DNA of 64,000 nucleotides from Pyxidicoccus trucidator (GTDB lineage: Bacteria > Myxococcota > Myxococcia > Myxococcales > Myxococcaceae): assembly GCF_010894435.1 (NCBI RefSeq), contig NZ_JAAIXZ010000023.1, positions 1 to 64,000 on the forward strand. Direction: 5' to 3'. Under the pieces are notes generated by a model. That model worked only from the letters and a program-made list of their open reading frames with translations, had not been told where the DNA came from and did no database searches. Shown here piece after piece: positions 1 through 8,833 of this stretch. Every line of letters starts with the position of its first letter. Within the stretch, counting starts at the first letter, position 1. The translations under genes and the position numbers were made by a program.

Positions 1-820
1 CGTAGTTGGTGTTGACCACGGGGTCAGCGTGCTCCGGCTGACCCTCGGTGCGCACCACCGCGCCCGGCAGGGTGCTGGTGTTGTTGCCGTTGTGCATCCG
101 GCGGTTGAGCGCCTCGTGGATGGTCGGGATGCGCAGCTGCAGGTCGCCCGTCGTCGCGTCCACCAGGAGGATGTCGCGCACGGGGGTACCGTCCGCCTTC
201 TCACCGGTCTGCACCAGCTTGTACATCAGGCGCAGCTCGTCGCCGTCACGCCAGTACACCAGCTCCGCGTCGGGGCTGGTCACGAAGCCCTCGAGGGTCT
301 CACGGTCCGAGGCGGCCGTCTTCGCCGCCGCATCGGCGGAGATGGTGGCCTTCTCCACGGCCTTCAGGTCGCTGCGAACGTTGGTGTTCGCGGCGAAGAC
401 CTTGCCGTCGCGCGAGTGCAGACGGAACTCACCGCCGAACACGGGGAGGTCGTTGTGACGCACCGCGAAGCGGTAGTGCACATCGCCCTGCACGTCCTTG
501 TACGCCTTCGTGAAGACGACGTTCGCGGGCGCCAGCTTCAGCAGCGGCGCCACCGTGGCGACCACCGGAGCCAGCTGCGCGGACTGCAGCGACTCGGCGA
601 CCGTCGCCTCGATGACGGGCAGCGTGCCCAGCTCGCCACCGATGAAGCTCGCGGCGCCGGACTTGTCCGTCTCGATGACGGTGGCACCGTTCTCCAGCTG
701 CTGAGCTTCGGTCCCCGTCTCGGGAGCCTTCGTGTCAGCCGCCGGAGCGGCCTCGTTGCACGCACCTACGAGAAACGACAGCGCCGCGAAACCAAGCGCT
801 CCACGTACCCTGCTTTGCAT
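1..820 (-). CDS. M4 (thermolysin-family) metallopeptidase, N-terminal prepro part, cut by window edge
   Basis: Secreted zinc protease precursor, of which only the first ~273 residues lie in the window. It opens with a lipoprotein-like signal (LSFLVGAC). A fungalysin/thermolysin-type propeptide follows (GDVHYRFAVRHNDLPVFGG), then a PepSY-like stretch. The junction to the mature domain is recognisable from LPGAVVRTEGQ, the usual opening of mature M4 enzymes. The catalytic HExxH lies beyond base 1. ATG at 820 is preceded by AAGGGGG about 6 nt upstream. Family knowledge: the propeptide acts as chaperone and inhibitor until autocleavage. Myxobacteria secrete many such proteases during predation. 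Confidence 0.85.
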   Translation of the reverse strand, partial: MQSRVRGALGFAALSFLVGACNEAAPAADTKAPETGTEAQQLENGATVIETDKSGAASFIGGELGTLPVIEATVAESLQSAQLAPVVATVAPLLKLAPANVVFTKAYKDVQGDVHYRFAVRHNDLPVFGGEFRLHSRDGKVFAANTNVRSDLKAVEKATISADAAAKTAASDRETLEGFVTSPDAELVYWRDGDELRLMYKLVQTGEKADGTPVRDILLVDATTGDLQLRIPTIHEALNRRMHNGNNTSTLPGAVVRTEGQPEHADPVVNTNY

Positions 821-954
821 CAGTTGCCCCCTTCGAGGAGAGAAATACCTGGGCGGATACAGCTGCAATCAGAGTCTCACGTGTTTTACCTGTTGCTCAA
901 GTACCCCTAGGATTTTCTTGTGTTACTGAACTTCCTACCTAGGTGATGGGTTGT

Positions 955-1080
955 CTAATTTTCTTGGAGAACGGAGAACACGTTCCCCGCGGGCTCCTTG
1001 AACCACGCGATGAGAGGGCCCCCGCCCCGGAAGATGCCCTTCACGGGGACGGCCGGGCCAATGACACGCATCCAACGAAC
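955..1080 (-). pseudogene. 3' remnant of a VOC (glyoxalase-fold) gene
   Basis: Translating the minus strand back from the TAG at 955-957 gives a tail reading VKGIFRGGGPLIAWFK then EPAGNVFSVLQEN. This is the typical C-terminal strand pattern of VOC/glyoxalase proteins (WFxDPxGNxxxVLQ). There is no N-terminal part: the frame closes at 1120-1122, exactly at the stop of the upstream ferritin-like gene. Only about 40 codons survive, so this looks like a deletion scar and not a gene. Sequence similarity is judged by eye. A chance match is possible but unlikely given the WFKEPAGN block. Confidence 0.5.
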
Positions 1081-1119
1081 CCCCGCCATGCTTCGAGGGG
1101 TGTTGGACACGCGAGCCGG

Positions 1120-2115
1120 CTAGGCGGCCAGGACCTGGAGCCCCCGGAGCAGCTGGCGGGCGGCATCCCGCGAGGGCAGCCCCGCCTGCTCCACCAGCAC
1201 GGCCTCGGGCTCCTCCTGCTCCACGAGGCGCTCCAGCGTGTGGAGCTCGTCGTGCATCGCCTCACGCACGCGCTGGCGCTCCGCGGCCGTCAGTCGCTCC
1301 GCCGCCCAGGCCTCCACGGCCCAGGCCAGCTCGGCATGGCGCAGCTCATCCCCGGCAATCCGCCCCAGCTCCGCGCGCACCTGCGTGTCCCCCGCGTTGC
1401 GCGCCTGCCAGCCAGCCACCACCGCGCCATACGTCTCGCGGACGCAGCCCTCGCGCGCGTTCTCCAACAGCATGGCCTCCAGTGAGCGCTCGGCGAAGGG
1501 GGCGAGCTCCACCGCGGCCACGGACGCGCCGTGACGCCGGGCCAGCGCCTCCATGGCACGCGTGTGGCGGACCTCCTCGCCCGCCGCGCGCCGGGCCGCC
1601 CGGACCAGCGCGTCGGGAGCGCCGTGCGCCTTCAGCTCGTCCGCGAGCCGGAGGAAGGCGGGCACGGAGGCGGCCTCCAGCCACGCCATCTCCGCGAAGA
1701 GGGCGCCCAGCGCGCACCGCGCCTCCACCCGCCCCGCCAGCAGCCCCTCGGGATGGCGTCCGTCGGTGCGGCACCCTCCGGGCGCGATGTACCGGCAGGA
1801 GTAGGAGAGGTACTGCCCGCTCCCTCCTCCATCCGCATAGCTCCCGGGGCGCGACTCCAGCTCACAGCCCCGGAAGTCGGGCAGGTTCTGCGGCACGCAC
1901 GCCTCCATGCAGTTGGCGTGCGTGGGCTCGGAGCCATCCGGGACCCACTCCGTGGTCGTCCGGGTGGCCTCCTCGGGGCCGTACGGGATGCAGCCACCGT
2001 CGTCCTCGCTTCCGCAGGCCATGTACGAAAGCGTGGGGATGGAGACCAGCAGCCCGGCGAGGGTTCTTCGGAGCCGGCGGTTGGGGGGAAGCGACGGACC
2101 TCTGCCATTGCGCAT
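1120..2115 (-). CDS. Ferritin-like-domain lipoprotein
   Basis: 331 aa. The N-terminus is a short basic segment, a hydrophobic stretch and a lipobox-like SYMACG, so probably membrane-anchored. A Cys-containing linker follows (CIPYG, CMEACV, CRYIAPGGC). The C-terminal half is a four-helix ferritin-like bundle with paired metal-ligand motifs EEVRHT and DELRHA, plus further Glu in AEMAWLEAAS and ENAREGC. This fits a di-iron carboxylate fold; substrate unknown. ATG at 2115 is chosen because the signal peptide starts soon after; the frame extends upstream without signal-like sequence. Possible roles are iron or peroxide handling at the envelope, by inference only. Confidence 0.7.
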   Translation of the reverse strand: MRNGRGPSLPPNRRLRRTLAGLLVSIPTLSYMACGSEDDGGCIPYGPEEATRTTTEWVPDGSEPTHANCMEACVPQNLPDFRGCELESRPGSYADGGGSGQYLSYSCRYIAPGGCRTDGRHPEGLLAGRVEARCALGALFAEMAWLEAASVPAFLRLADELKAHGAPDALVRAARRAAGEEVRHTRAMEALARRHGASVAAVELAPFAERSLEAMLLENAREGCVRETYGAVVAGWQARNAGDTQVRAELGRIAGDELRHAELAWAVEAWAAERLTAAERQRVREAMHDELHTLERLVEQEEPEAVLVEQAGLPSRDAARQLLRGLQVLAA

Positions 2116-2186
2116 CGTGACGTCTCTCGTGGCGATGTCGGTCCGGCCCCCGTACTCTTGTAACTGGCCCTCTATAGCACGCCGGG

Positions 2187-4649
2187 CTAGTGCCGCGAGC
2201 CTCCCGCGATGGCGGCGACGGGCTCCGGCTCCATCAAGGGCCCTCCGTCCGACAGCGCGGCGTCCACGGTGGCCATCAGCACCTCCGGGCGGACGGGCTT
2301 CTCCAGCACGCGGTTGGGCACGTTGTCGATGAAGGCGCGCGACTCCGCCGTGTACGCCCCGCCGGAGATGAACACCACGCGCTCGGCCTGGGAGGGCGCC
2401 TGCGCGCACAGGCGGCGGTAGACGGTGGCGCCGTCCGTCTCCGGCATCTGCAAGTCACACAGGATGACGTCGAAGCGGTGGCCCGCCGCCACCAGCGCCA
2501 GCGCCTCGCTGCCCCGCGTGGTGGTGACGATGTCGTGGTACGGCTCCAGCAGCAGGCGCATGGACTGCGCCAGGCGCGGCTCGTCGTCCACCACCAGCAC
2601 GCGTCCCCGGCGGGAGCGGGTGCCAGGCAGCGTCGCACAGGGCACCGGCCGCGAGGGCGTGCTCACCTGCACCGGCGCGGCCGGCAGCAGCATGCTGAAG
2701 ACGGAGCCCCGGCCCGGCTCGCTGCGCACCTCCAGCTCGCCCCCGTGCGCGCGGACAATCTGCTGGCAGATGGCGAGCCCCAGGCCGGTGCCCTCGCCGG
2801 TGGGCTTGGTGGTGAAGAACGGCTCGAAGATGCGGGGCAGCACGTGCGCGGGAATGCCGGCGCCCGTGTCCACCACGTCCACGCGCGCGCGGCCGGTGAC
2901 GTCCGTGCTGGTGCGCACCCGCACCTCGTTGAGCGTGGGACTGCCCTCGGAGATGGACTGCATGGCGTTCACCAGCAGGTTGAGCAGCACCTGCCCCAGC
3001 CGGGCCTCGCTGCCCAGCACGCGAGGCACGGGCCCGAACTCCTCCACCACGCGGGCCCGGTGGCGCAGCGCGTGGCTGACGATGCGCACCGCGGGCGGCA
3101 CCAGCGCGTTGAGGTCCACCAACCCCCGGTCCTGGTCACTCTGGCGGCTGAACACCTGGAGGTCCCTCACGATGAGGCGGATTCGCTCCGCGCCCTCGAG
3201 CGCGCCCCGCACGCCGGTCAGCGCCTCGCGCGTGCCGGGCAGGCTGACCTCGGAGAGGTGGCGCACGGAGGACTCCAGGTTCAGCACGAGGTAGGCCAGC
3301 GGGTTGTTGATTTCATGCCCCACGCCCGCCGCGAGCGTGCCCACCGCGGCCACGCGCTCGGCGGCCACCAGCCGGGCCTGGAGCTCCTTGGTGGCGGTGA
3401 TGTCGCGGTGGGTGGCCACGAAGTGGGTGATGTCCTCTCCGGTGGCGCGCACCGGCGACAGCAGCACCTCGCTCCACAGCAGGCTTCCATCCTTGCGCGT
3501 CAGCGGCACCTCCGTGCACAGCGGCTCGCCCGCGAGCAGCGCCGCCCTCACCCGCCGGGTCAGCTCCGGGTCCTGCGTCCCGTAGAGGTCGCATGGGTCC
3601 CTGCCCACCAGGTCCTCCAGGCGCTGGCCCACCAGCGTGCCCAGGGCCTCGTTGGCGAACACCGTGCGCAGCGAGCCCGGGGCCAGCACCTCGGCGATGA
3701 GGACGCCTTCATGGACGCCGCGCACGGTGGTGCCCAGCAGTTGGAGCTTCTCCACCGCGCGGCGGCGCTCGTCGCTCGCCGCCGCCAGCAGCAGGCCGGT
3801 GACGGAGGTGACGGCGACGAAGAGCTGCAGCACCAGCAGGTCCTCCGTCCGCTGGCCGCTGGAGAAGGGCCCCTGCCCATACGCCGTCCCCGCGACGGCG
3901 GCGGCGGCGATGGCCAGCGTGGCGGCCGACGCGCCCCCCGCGCCGAAGCGCAGCGCCGCCCAGGCGGACATGGGGAACAGGAGGAAGGTCGCCGCATGCC
4001 GCGCGCTGGCCGCCGCGCCGGGGAGGAAGAACACCGTCGCGCCCAGCACCGTGGTGAGGCCCGCCAGCAGGACCGCCTCGTCCCACCGCCGGGGCCACTT
4101 CGGCCGCCTCAGCGCCAGGAGCGGCGGCGTCACCACCAGCACACCCATCAGGTCGCCCACCCACCACACCCAGACGGCGTGGCCCAGCTCGTGCCACGGC
4201 AGCACGCCCCCGAGCACCAGCGCCAGCGGCCCCACGGAGGAGCTGAGGCCGGTGCACAGGACGCCCGCCCCCGCGCACAGCACCACGACGTCCCGGATGC
4301 GCCCCAGGCCACTGTCGAAGCCCGCCCGCCGCAGCAGCAGCGCCCCACCCACGCCCGCGAGCGTGTTGCCCACCGCGACGCCGAGGCCCACCGGGGCCGG
4401 CACACCCGTGAGCCACGTGACGAAGAAGGCCCCCAGCAGCACGCCGGGCCAGCGCGACGGCCCCAGCCACACCAGCGCCGCCAGCGCCACGCCGCTGGGA
4501 GGCCACACGGGGCTGACATTCCCCCCCACGGTGGCCAGGGAGAGGCCCAGCCGGCCGGCCGCGAAATACACGACGGCCAGGGCCAGCACCTCGATGAGAG
4601 GCCTGACGTGGAACGTGCGCGCATTGGCTCGGAGCAGCCCGAAAATCAC
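2187..4649 (-). CDS. MASE1 hybrid sensor histidine kinase with C-terminal receiver
   Basis: 820 aa. Residues ~1-300 form a multi-helix MASE1-type membrane sensor (GNVSPVWPPSGVALAALVW). A PAS region follows (~315-425), then the DHp helix with phospho-acceptor His445 in GVGHEINNP. The HATPase has N box (NLLVNAMQS), G1 (DTGAGI), F box (IFEPFFTTKP) and G2 (GTGLGL). A receiver domain follows (RVLVVDDEP) with phospho-acceptor Asp732 in CDLQMPETDG. GTG at 4649 follows a G-rich Shine-Dalgarno. No response-regulator gene is adjacent, so it is an orphan hybrid kinase. Ligand unknown. Confidence 0.9.
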   Translation of the reverse strand: MIFGLLRANARTFHVRPLIEVLALAVVYFAAGRLGLSLATVGGNVSPVWPPSGVALAALVWLGPSRWPGVLLGAFFVTWLTGVPAPVGLGVAVGNTLAGVGGALLLRRAGFDSGLGRIRDVVVLCAGAGVLCTGLSSSVGPLALVLGGVLPWHELGHAVWVWWVGDLMGVLVVTPPLLALRRPKWPRRWDEAVLLAGLTTVLGATVFFLPGAAASARHAATFLLFPMSAWAALRFGAGGASAATLAIAAAAVAGTAYGQGPFSSGQRTEDLLVLQLFVAVTSVTGLLLAAASDERRRAVEKLQLLGTTVRGVHEGVLIAEVLAPGSLRTVFANEALGTLVGQRLEDLVGRDPCDLYGTQDPELTRRVRAALLAGEPLCTEVPLTRKDGSLLWSEVLLSPVRATGEDITHFVATHRDITATKELQARLVAAERVAAVGTLAAGVGHEINNPLAYLVLNLESSVRHLSEVSLPGTREALTGVRGALEGAERIRLIVRDLQVFSRQSDQDRGLVDLNALVPPAVRIVSHALRHRARVVEEFGPVPRVLGSEARLGQVLLNLLVNAMQSISEGSPTLNEVRVRTSTDVTGRARVDVVDTGAGIPAHVLPRIFEPFFTTKPTGEGTGLGLAICQQIVRAHGGELEVRSEPGRGSVFSMLLPAAPVQVSTPSRPVPCATLPGTRSRRGRVLVVDDEPRLAQSMRLLLEPYHDIVTTTRGSEALALVAAGHRFDVILCDLQMPETDGATVYRRLCAQAPSQAERVVFISGGAYTAESRAFIDNVPNRVLEKPVRPEVLMATVDAALSDGGPLMEPEPVAAIAGGSRH

Positions 4650-4835
4650 CCATCCCCCCAGGTCCCGCCTGACGACTGGCGGGTACCTACGGACGCCATG
4701 CTAACCGGGTCCGCCCGGCCATTGCACCTGCCCACGGGAGAGCAGGCAGGCAAGCGTCCAGGAACCGATAGCCCGGGCCATGCAATGGGCCGGGGCCGGG
4801 TGCGTAGGGAATGACAAGGAGGTTGAACCCAAACG

Positions 4836-5057
4836 ATGTCGCGTCCCGGAATCGCAGCCCTGCTGTCCTTCCTGCTCCCCGGCTTGGGTCAGATCTACAA
4901 CGGGGACATTCTCCGCGGGGTCTTCTGGCTCATCATCACCCCGGGTGCGTGGATCGGCACCGGTGGGTGCCTCGGCTGGGTGTGCCACATCATCGCCGCC
5001 GCCACGGCCTACAGCCGGGCCGAGGACAAGGATAAATACCGCGTCACAGTCGTGTAG
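4836..5057 (+). CDS. Small TM2-like membrane protein
   Basis: 73 aa with two hydrophobic helices. It begins with an N-terminal Pro/Gly motif (LLPGLGQIYNGD) typical of TM2 and related small membrane proteins. The second helix runs through GTGGCLGWVCHIIAAATAYSR. An AAGGAGGT ribosome site at 4814-4821 precedes the ATG by 14 nt, rather far but strong. No catalytic features. Transcription probably ends at the inverted repeat just downstream. Function unknown. Confidence 0.7.
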   Translation: MSRPGIAALLSFLLPGLGQIYNGDILRGVFWLIITPGAWIGTGGCLGWVCHIIAAATAYSRAEDKDKYRVTVV

Positions 5058-5060
5058 CAG

Positions 5061-5134
5061 CGCGGGCCGGGTTTCCAGAAGGTCGCCGGCCTGTGCCGGC
5101 GTCCAGGGGGGCGCCGGCCCGCGTCGTCCCTTTT
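5061..5134 (+). terminator. Nested inverted repeat ending in a T run
   Basis: CGCGGGCCGG (5061-5070) pairs perfectly with CCGGCCCGCG (5114-5123). Inside it GCCGGC (5085-5090) pairs with GCCGGC (5095-5100) across a CTGT loop. TCCCTTTT follows. It lies directly after the TM2-like gene. Confidence 0.5.
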
Positions 5135-5196
5135 GCCGCCGCTCGCGGCCAGTCGTTCTCTTGGCTCTGGGATTCACGGGCTGTAGGGTTTCGCCC

Positions 5197-5634
5197 ATGA
5201 CCCAGCCCACTACGCAGAAGAGCGAGAAGCAGCCCGAGGTCGACTGGTATCTGGAGTCCCTCGTCCACATCGTCACGGCGTCGAAGTCCGCGATGGGCGT
5301 GACGCTGTCGGTGGGAGGCACGGTCGTCACCGGCCAGCTCATCAGCGGCAAGGAGTACCTTGAGCTGTCCGCCGGCCAGGTATCCGACGTGTTCAAGCGC
5401 CTGGGGGTGTCCGAGGAGGGAGCCAAGGCCATCAAGGAGAGCTTCTCCAAGCCGGCCCAGCAGCTGTACCGCGAGGAGACGGACGCGCAGCCCGCCGGCT
5501 ATGGCTACATCCACCTGAAGAACGCGCGCATCGTCTCCGGGACGTCCTCCCACGCGCTGGGGGGCTCGCTCTGGCGCAGCCGCCTGTCGGCGGTGGATGG
5601 CTTCTCGCTGGGAGAGCTGACGCAGGCTCCCTGA
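5197..5634 (+). CDS. GvpU-like gas-vesicle accessory protein homologue (orphan)
   Basis: 145 aa, no signal peptide. It resembles Bacillus megaterium GvpU along its length as recalled. The shared pattern is a start near VDWYLESLVHIVTASKS, then a strand-rich core (GVTLSVGGTVVTGQLISGKE), then YGYIHLKNARIV, and a closing block WRSRLSAVDGFSLGEL (GvpU: WRGKIAEVDGFFLGKI). GvpU is a poorly understood non-structural gas-vesicle protein that can phase separate. No GvpA shell gene or other gvp gene is in this window. The ATG at 5197 gives a natural start. The role here is probably unrelated to flotation. Confidence 0.65.
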   Translation: MTQPTTQKSEKQPEVDWYLESLVHIVTASKSAMGVTLSVGGTVVTGQLISGKEYLELSAGQVSDVFKRLGVSEEGAKAIKESFSKPAQQLYREETDAQPAGYGYIHLKNARIVSGTSSHALGGSLWRSRLSAVDGFSLGELTQAP

Positions 5635-5661
5635 CGCACGCGAGCACGCCTGGAAACGACA

Positions 5662-5704
5662 GGGCCCGGAGCCGGTGGGAAACTCCCACGGCGCCGGGCC
5701 CTTT
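5662..5704. terminator. Bidirectional terminator hairpin
   Basis: GGGCCCGG...GCCG.TGGGA pairs with TCCCA.CGGC..CCGGGCCC across an AAC loop, followed by TTT. It lies between the convergent GvpU-like gene and the small lipoprotein gene, so it can serve both. Confidence 0.7.
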
Positions 5705-5725
5705 CACTTCACCGCACGGAAGGCG

Positions 5726-6019
5726 CTACTGGAAGAACGTCTCCGGGAAGGCGTCCGTCGGCTCGGTGTCGACGAAGTTCCGGTTCTCCACCTCCACGGG
5801 CGTGCCCGCGGCCGTCGTCTGGTTCTCGATGAGGTCCTTCACGAAGCCGGTGAACTCCGTGCCCGCGTCGGTGCCCGCATCAGGAGCCACGCCCGCGTCG
5901 GGGATGGGAGTCGGGAAGGGGCCGGCGCCCGGCTTGTCATCCAGGTCGTCGCTGCATCCGGAGTAGGCCAGGGCGGACCCCAGGGCCAGGATGCAGGCCA
6001 TCGCTCTGAACTTGCCCAT
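5726..6019 (-). CDS. Small Asp/Pro-rich lipoprotein
   Basis: 97 aa. Signal peptide ends in a lipobox (LAYSGCSDD). A low-complexity linker rich in Asp-Ala-Gly follows (DAGVAPDAGTDAGTE), of the kind common in myxobacterial surface lipoproteins. The C-terminal part is acidic, without a recognisable domain. ATG at 6019 lies 4 nt after the stop of the DUF4331 gene, so it is co-transcribed and probably translationally coupled. It may be a surface partner of the DUF4331 protein (inference). Confidence 0.7.
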   Translation of the reverse strand: MGKFRAMACILALGSALAYSGCSDDLDDKPGAGPFPTPIPDAGVAPDAGTDAGTEFTGFVKDLIENQTTAAGTPVEVENRNFVDTEPTDAFPETFFQ

Positions 6020-6023
6020 GGCT

Positions 6024-7553
6024 TCAGGTCCCGTCGCCGTTGGCGCCCGGGTTGGGCGTCCGCAGGTAGGGGAAGGCCGCGTCGAACTGCGACGCGTCCT
6101 GGAGCACGGCGTCGTGGAACGGAATGTTGCGCGACGGCGCCTGCGTGTCGTTGGCCAGCAGGTAGCCCATGGACACGCGCAGGGCGATGTCCACCACGTC
6201 GTCACCGGGACGGCGGCCGTTGGGGAAGCCCGCCGGGTCACACCCCGTATTGCCCAGGGTGAGCACGCCGTTGACGAAGCAGGCGGCGGCGCCCAGGTTG
6301 TTCTGCTGGGCCGAGGCGGTGGCCGGCAGGTCCGTGTTGAGGCGCTGCATCTCCGCCGTGGAGCCGTTGGCGTTGACGTTCGGCACGCCGGTGAGGAAGG
6401 CCGCCACCAGGTCCGCGCGGGGGAACACGGTGGGGGCCCGCACTCCGGCCTCGGTGAAGAGCGCCTGGAGCAGCGCGGGCAGCGTGGGGTGCGTGACGTA
6501 GTCGGCGAACTGACCGTCGTCCTTGGGCTCGCTGGCGTTGAAGAGGTTCTTGTCCTTGAGGCCGATGACGACCTCGTTGACCAGCGGCATGCCCAGGCGG
6601 CTCACCTGCGTCCACGCGCCGCCCTCGCGGGCCGGGCGGGTGAAGGTGGCCTTCGGGTTGAGGGCGCGCGCCTGGCGCACGCTCGCCGAGGTCCACCCGC
6701 CGATGACGGGCTGGGTGCCCGCCTTCAGGCAGGAGATGGGGACCTCCAGCGCCAGCGTGGTGATGTTCTTCCTCGCCAGCGGGTTGGGCACCGCGTTGCG
6801 GTTGGCGTCGTTGGCGATGACGGAGGCCGGCGCGTTCACCAGGTCGAAGATGGGACCGAGGTTGACGGCGAAGGACTCCTTGCGCTGCCCCACGAACACC
6901 TTCGCCTGGCCGGTGCAGCCGGGGATGTTCACGGAGTAGATGTGCTGGCTGGCGTAGGCCCCGTAGGCCGCGGCGTCCCCGAACGTCTTCGTGCCGATGT
7001 AGTCCGTCGGCTTGAGGAAGGACGTGGCGCCGCCGGTGGCGTTCGTCACGTCCGCGGCGGTGCCCGTGCGGCGGTTGCCCCGGACGACCTTCAGGCTGAA
7101 GGACTCCTCGACGTTGAGCTGGCTGCGGTCCGCCGCGGTGATGGGCCCCACCTGCACGAGCGGCACCGCCACGTTCTTCAGCTGGTCCCCGGTACCGATG
7201 GGCAGGGTGGCGCCGTTGCCGCTACCGGACAGGGTGTTGTTGAAGCGGAACTGGAAGGTGATGTCCTCGACGGCATCACCCGAGTTGTCGATGTGGATTT
7301 CGTACAGCGCATCCGGGTCCAGCATGAAGTAGTTGGGCCCGCCGTACGCGTCCTGCAGGGGCAGGTAGTTGGCAATCAGGGTGACGTAGTCCTGACGGCC
7401 CGTCTCGTAGCTGCGGAACATGTAGAAGTCGGTGCCGTCCACCTTGGGCATCTCGGTGATGAACGGCGCTTCCCGGTGACTGGATGCCAGGGCGCCAGGG
7501 GCACCCAGGGCGGTCGCGACGGTCAATGCCGCCGCGAGCTGTTTCGCTCTCAT
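6024..7553 (-). CDS. DUF4331-family secreted protein
   Basis: 509 aa. A Sec signal peptide (ALTVATALGAPGALAS) is followed immediately by the DUF4331 hallmark SSHREAP...KVDGTDFYMF. The family has a predicted beta-rich fold. Its function is not established, and its members often sit near TPR and membrane genes. Other blocks that fit are PGCTGQAKVFVGQRKE and IALRVSMGYLLANDTQ. ATG at 7553 has AGGAG 7 nt upstream. It sits 152 nt after the HupE-like gene on the same strand and 4 nt before a small lipoprotein gene. The order TPR protein, HupE/UreJ, DUF4331 suggests one envelope function. Confidence 0.85.
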   Translation of the reverse strand: MRAKQLAAALTVATALGAPGALASSHREAPFITEMPKVDGTDFYMFRSYETGRQDYVTLIANYLPLQDAYGGPNYFMLDPDALYEIHIDNSGDAVEDITFQFRFNNTLSGSGNGATLPIGTGDQLKNVAVPLVQVGPITAADRSQLNVEESFSLKVVRGNRRTGTAADVTNATGGATSFLKPTDYIGTKTFGDAAAYGAYASQHIYSVNIPGCTGQAKVFVGQRKESFAVNLGPIFDLVNAPASVIANDANRNAVPNPLARKNITTLALEVPISCLKAGTQPVIGGWTSASVRQARALNPKATFTRPAREGGAWTQVSRLGMPLVNEVVIGLKDKNLFNASEPKDDGQFADYVTHPTLPALLQALFTEAGVRAPTVFPRADLVAAFLTGVPNVNANGSTAEMQRLNTDLPATASAQQNNLGAAACFVNGVLTLGNTGCDPAGFPNGRRPGDDVVDIALRVSMGYLLANDTQAPSRNIPFHDAVLQDASQFDAAFPYLRTPNPGANGDGT

Positions 7554-7705
7554 TCGCTTCTCCTGTTGTGGTGTGGGGTTGAAACAGGGACTGCACCGGG
7601 GCACGCAGCCGAGACCGATTGCACCTCCGGTCCTGGCTTTACGGACGCACCGCTTGCGCGGATGCGCGCGCAATCGCGCCACTGTCCCGGCGCGCGGGCT
7701 TCGCG

Positions 7706-8833
7706 TCAGGTGATGAACACCGTCACGCCGAACGCGCGCTCGGCGAGCCAGGCGCAGGCCACCACGGCGATGGCGACCGAGCCGCCGACGAACACCGCGC
7801 GCCGGTAGAGCACCGAGCCTCGAAGGACGAAGGCCAGCGGAAGGAAGCCGGCCACGCAGGCCAGCTGCCCCAGCTCCACGCCCACGTTGAAGCCGAGCAA
7901 CGTGACGGCGAGGCTACCCGCGGGAAGCCCCAGGTCCGCGAGCGTGGACGCGAAGCCGAAGCCGTGCAGCAGGCCCAGCGCGAGCGCCGCCACCCAGCGC
8001 GTGCCCCGCACCACGGGGAAGACGTTGTTGAGCGCGGCGGCGATGACGCTCACGGCGATGGCGGACTCGACGAAGCGCGAGGGCAGCGACACGAGGCCCA
8101 GCACGGCGGCGCTCAGCGTGAGCGAGTGGGCCACGGTGAAGGCGGACACCACCTTCACCACGTCCCGCAGCGCCGGGCCGAAGCGCGCCACGGGCACCCA
8201 GCGGCCATCCGCCTCCCGGCGCAGCACCGACGGCAGCAGCAGGGCGAAGAGGAAGAGCAGGTGGTCCAGTCCCTCGAAGATGTGCACCACGCCCTGCACC
8301 ACCATCTCCCCGAAGCGGCGCCAGGGCGACAGCCCGTCCAGCGCCACCCGCGCGACATGGCTCGAAGCGGAGAGGACCAGCGTCTCGCTGCCGCCCGCCC
8401 CGCCCACCTGGACGATGCCGCGGTGCTGCGAGTCCCGGTCGAACAGGAGCGAGTAGTCCACGTCCAGCACCCCCGGCGTCGCCGGGCAGCGCGCGCTGAA
8501 GTCCAGCACCGCGTAGGCCCCGTCCGAGTGCCGCACCACGCGCGGGGCCCCGCCCGGCTCCAGCGAGCAGGGGGCGCCGTCCGCGCCCAGCGCCAGGCGC
8601 CCGAGCACATAGCCGGTGACGTCCGCCTGGCGCGCGCGCAGCTCGCCCCAGGTGATGGTGCCGTCCCCTTCCGCGTCCAGCGCGAGGACTTCGTCCAAGT
8701 CCCTCAGCGCCACGTCCCACCGGCCGGAGACGCCGCTGCCGTCGCGCATCAGGTGCAGGTAGCTGTCGCTCGGCTTGTGCGCGAGCGCGGACAGGGGAGC
8801 GAGCAACAGCAACAGCGAGACAAGGCGGCTCAA
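7706..8833 (-). CDS. HupE/UreJ-family membrane protein with N-terminal EF-hand-like loop
   Basis: 375 aa. A cleavable signal (LLLLLAPLSALAHKP) leads into a ~170-residue soluble beta-rich domain. The C-terminal half has about six helices with HupE_UreJ_2 signatures (FEGLDHLLFLFALLLPS, FTVAHSLTLS, LLHGFGFAS, FNVGVELGQ). Several His and Glu lie in the membrane, suggesting metal movement; HupE and UreJ relatives are linked to nickel. Residues 53-64, DAEGDGTITWGE, match a canonical 12-residue EF-hand calcium loop. The start is TTG at 8833, which overlaps the TGA of the upstream TPR gene and implies translational coupling. Substrate unknown. Confidence 0.8.
   Translation of the reverse strand: MSRLVSLLLLLAPLSALAHKPSDSYLHLMRDGSGVSGRWDVALRDLDEVLALDAEGDGTITWGELRARQADVTGYVLGRLALGADGAPCSLEPGGAPRVVRHSDGAYAVLDFSARCPATPGVLDVDYSLLFDRDSQHRGIVQVGGAGGSETLVLSASSHVARVALDGLSPWRRFGEMVVQGVVHIFEGLDHLLFLFALLLPSVLRREADGRWVPVARFGPALRDVVKVVSAFTVAHSLTLSAAVLGLVSLPSRFVESAIAVSVIAAALNNVFPVVRGTRWVAALALGLLHGFGFASTLADLGLPAGSLAVTLLGFNVGVELGQLACVAGFLPLAFVLRGSVLYRRAVFVGGSVAIAVVACAWLAERAFGVTVFIT

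Noticed and set aside
2190..4814. Long plus-strand frame antisense to the MASE1 kinase
   Set aside because: The minus strand encodes a complete, motif-rich kinase; the plus frame is His/Arg/Gln-rich with no recognisable domain.
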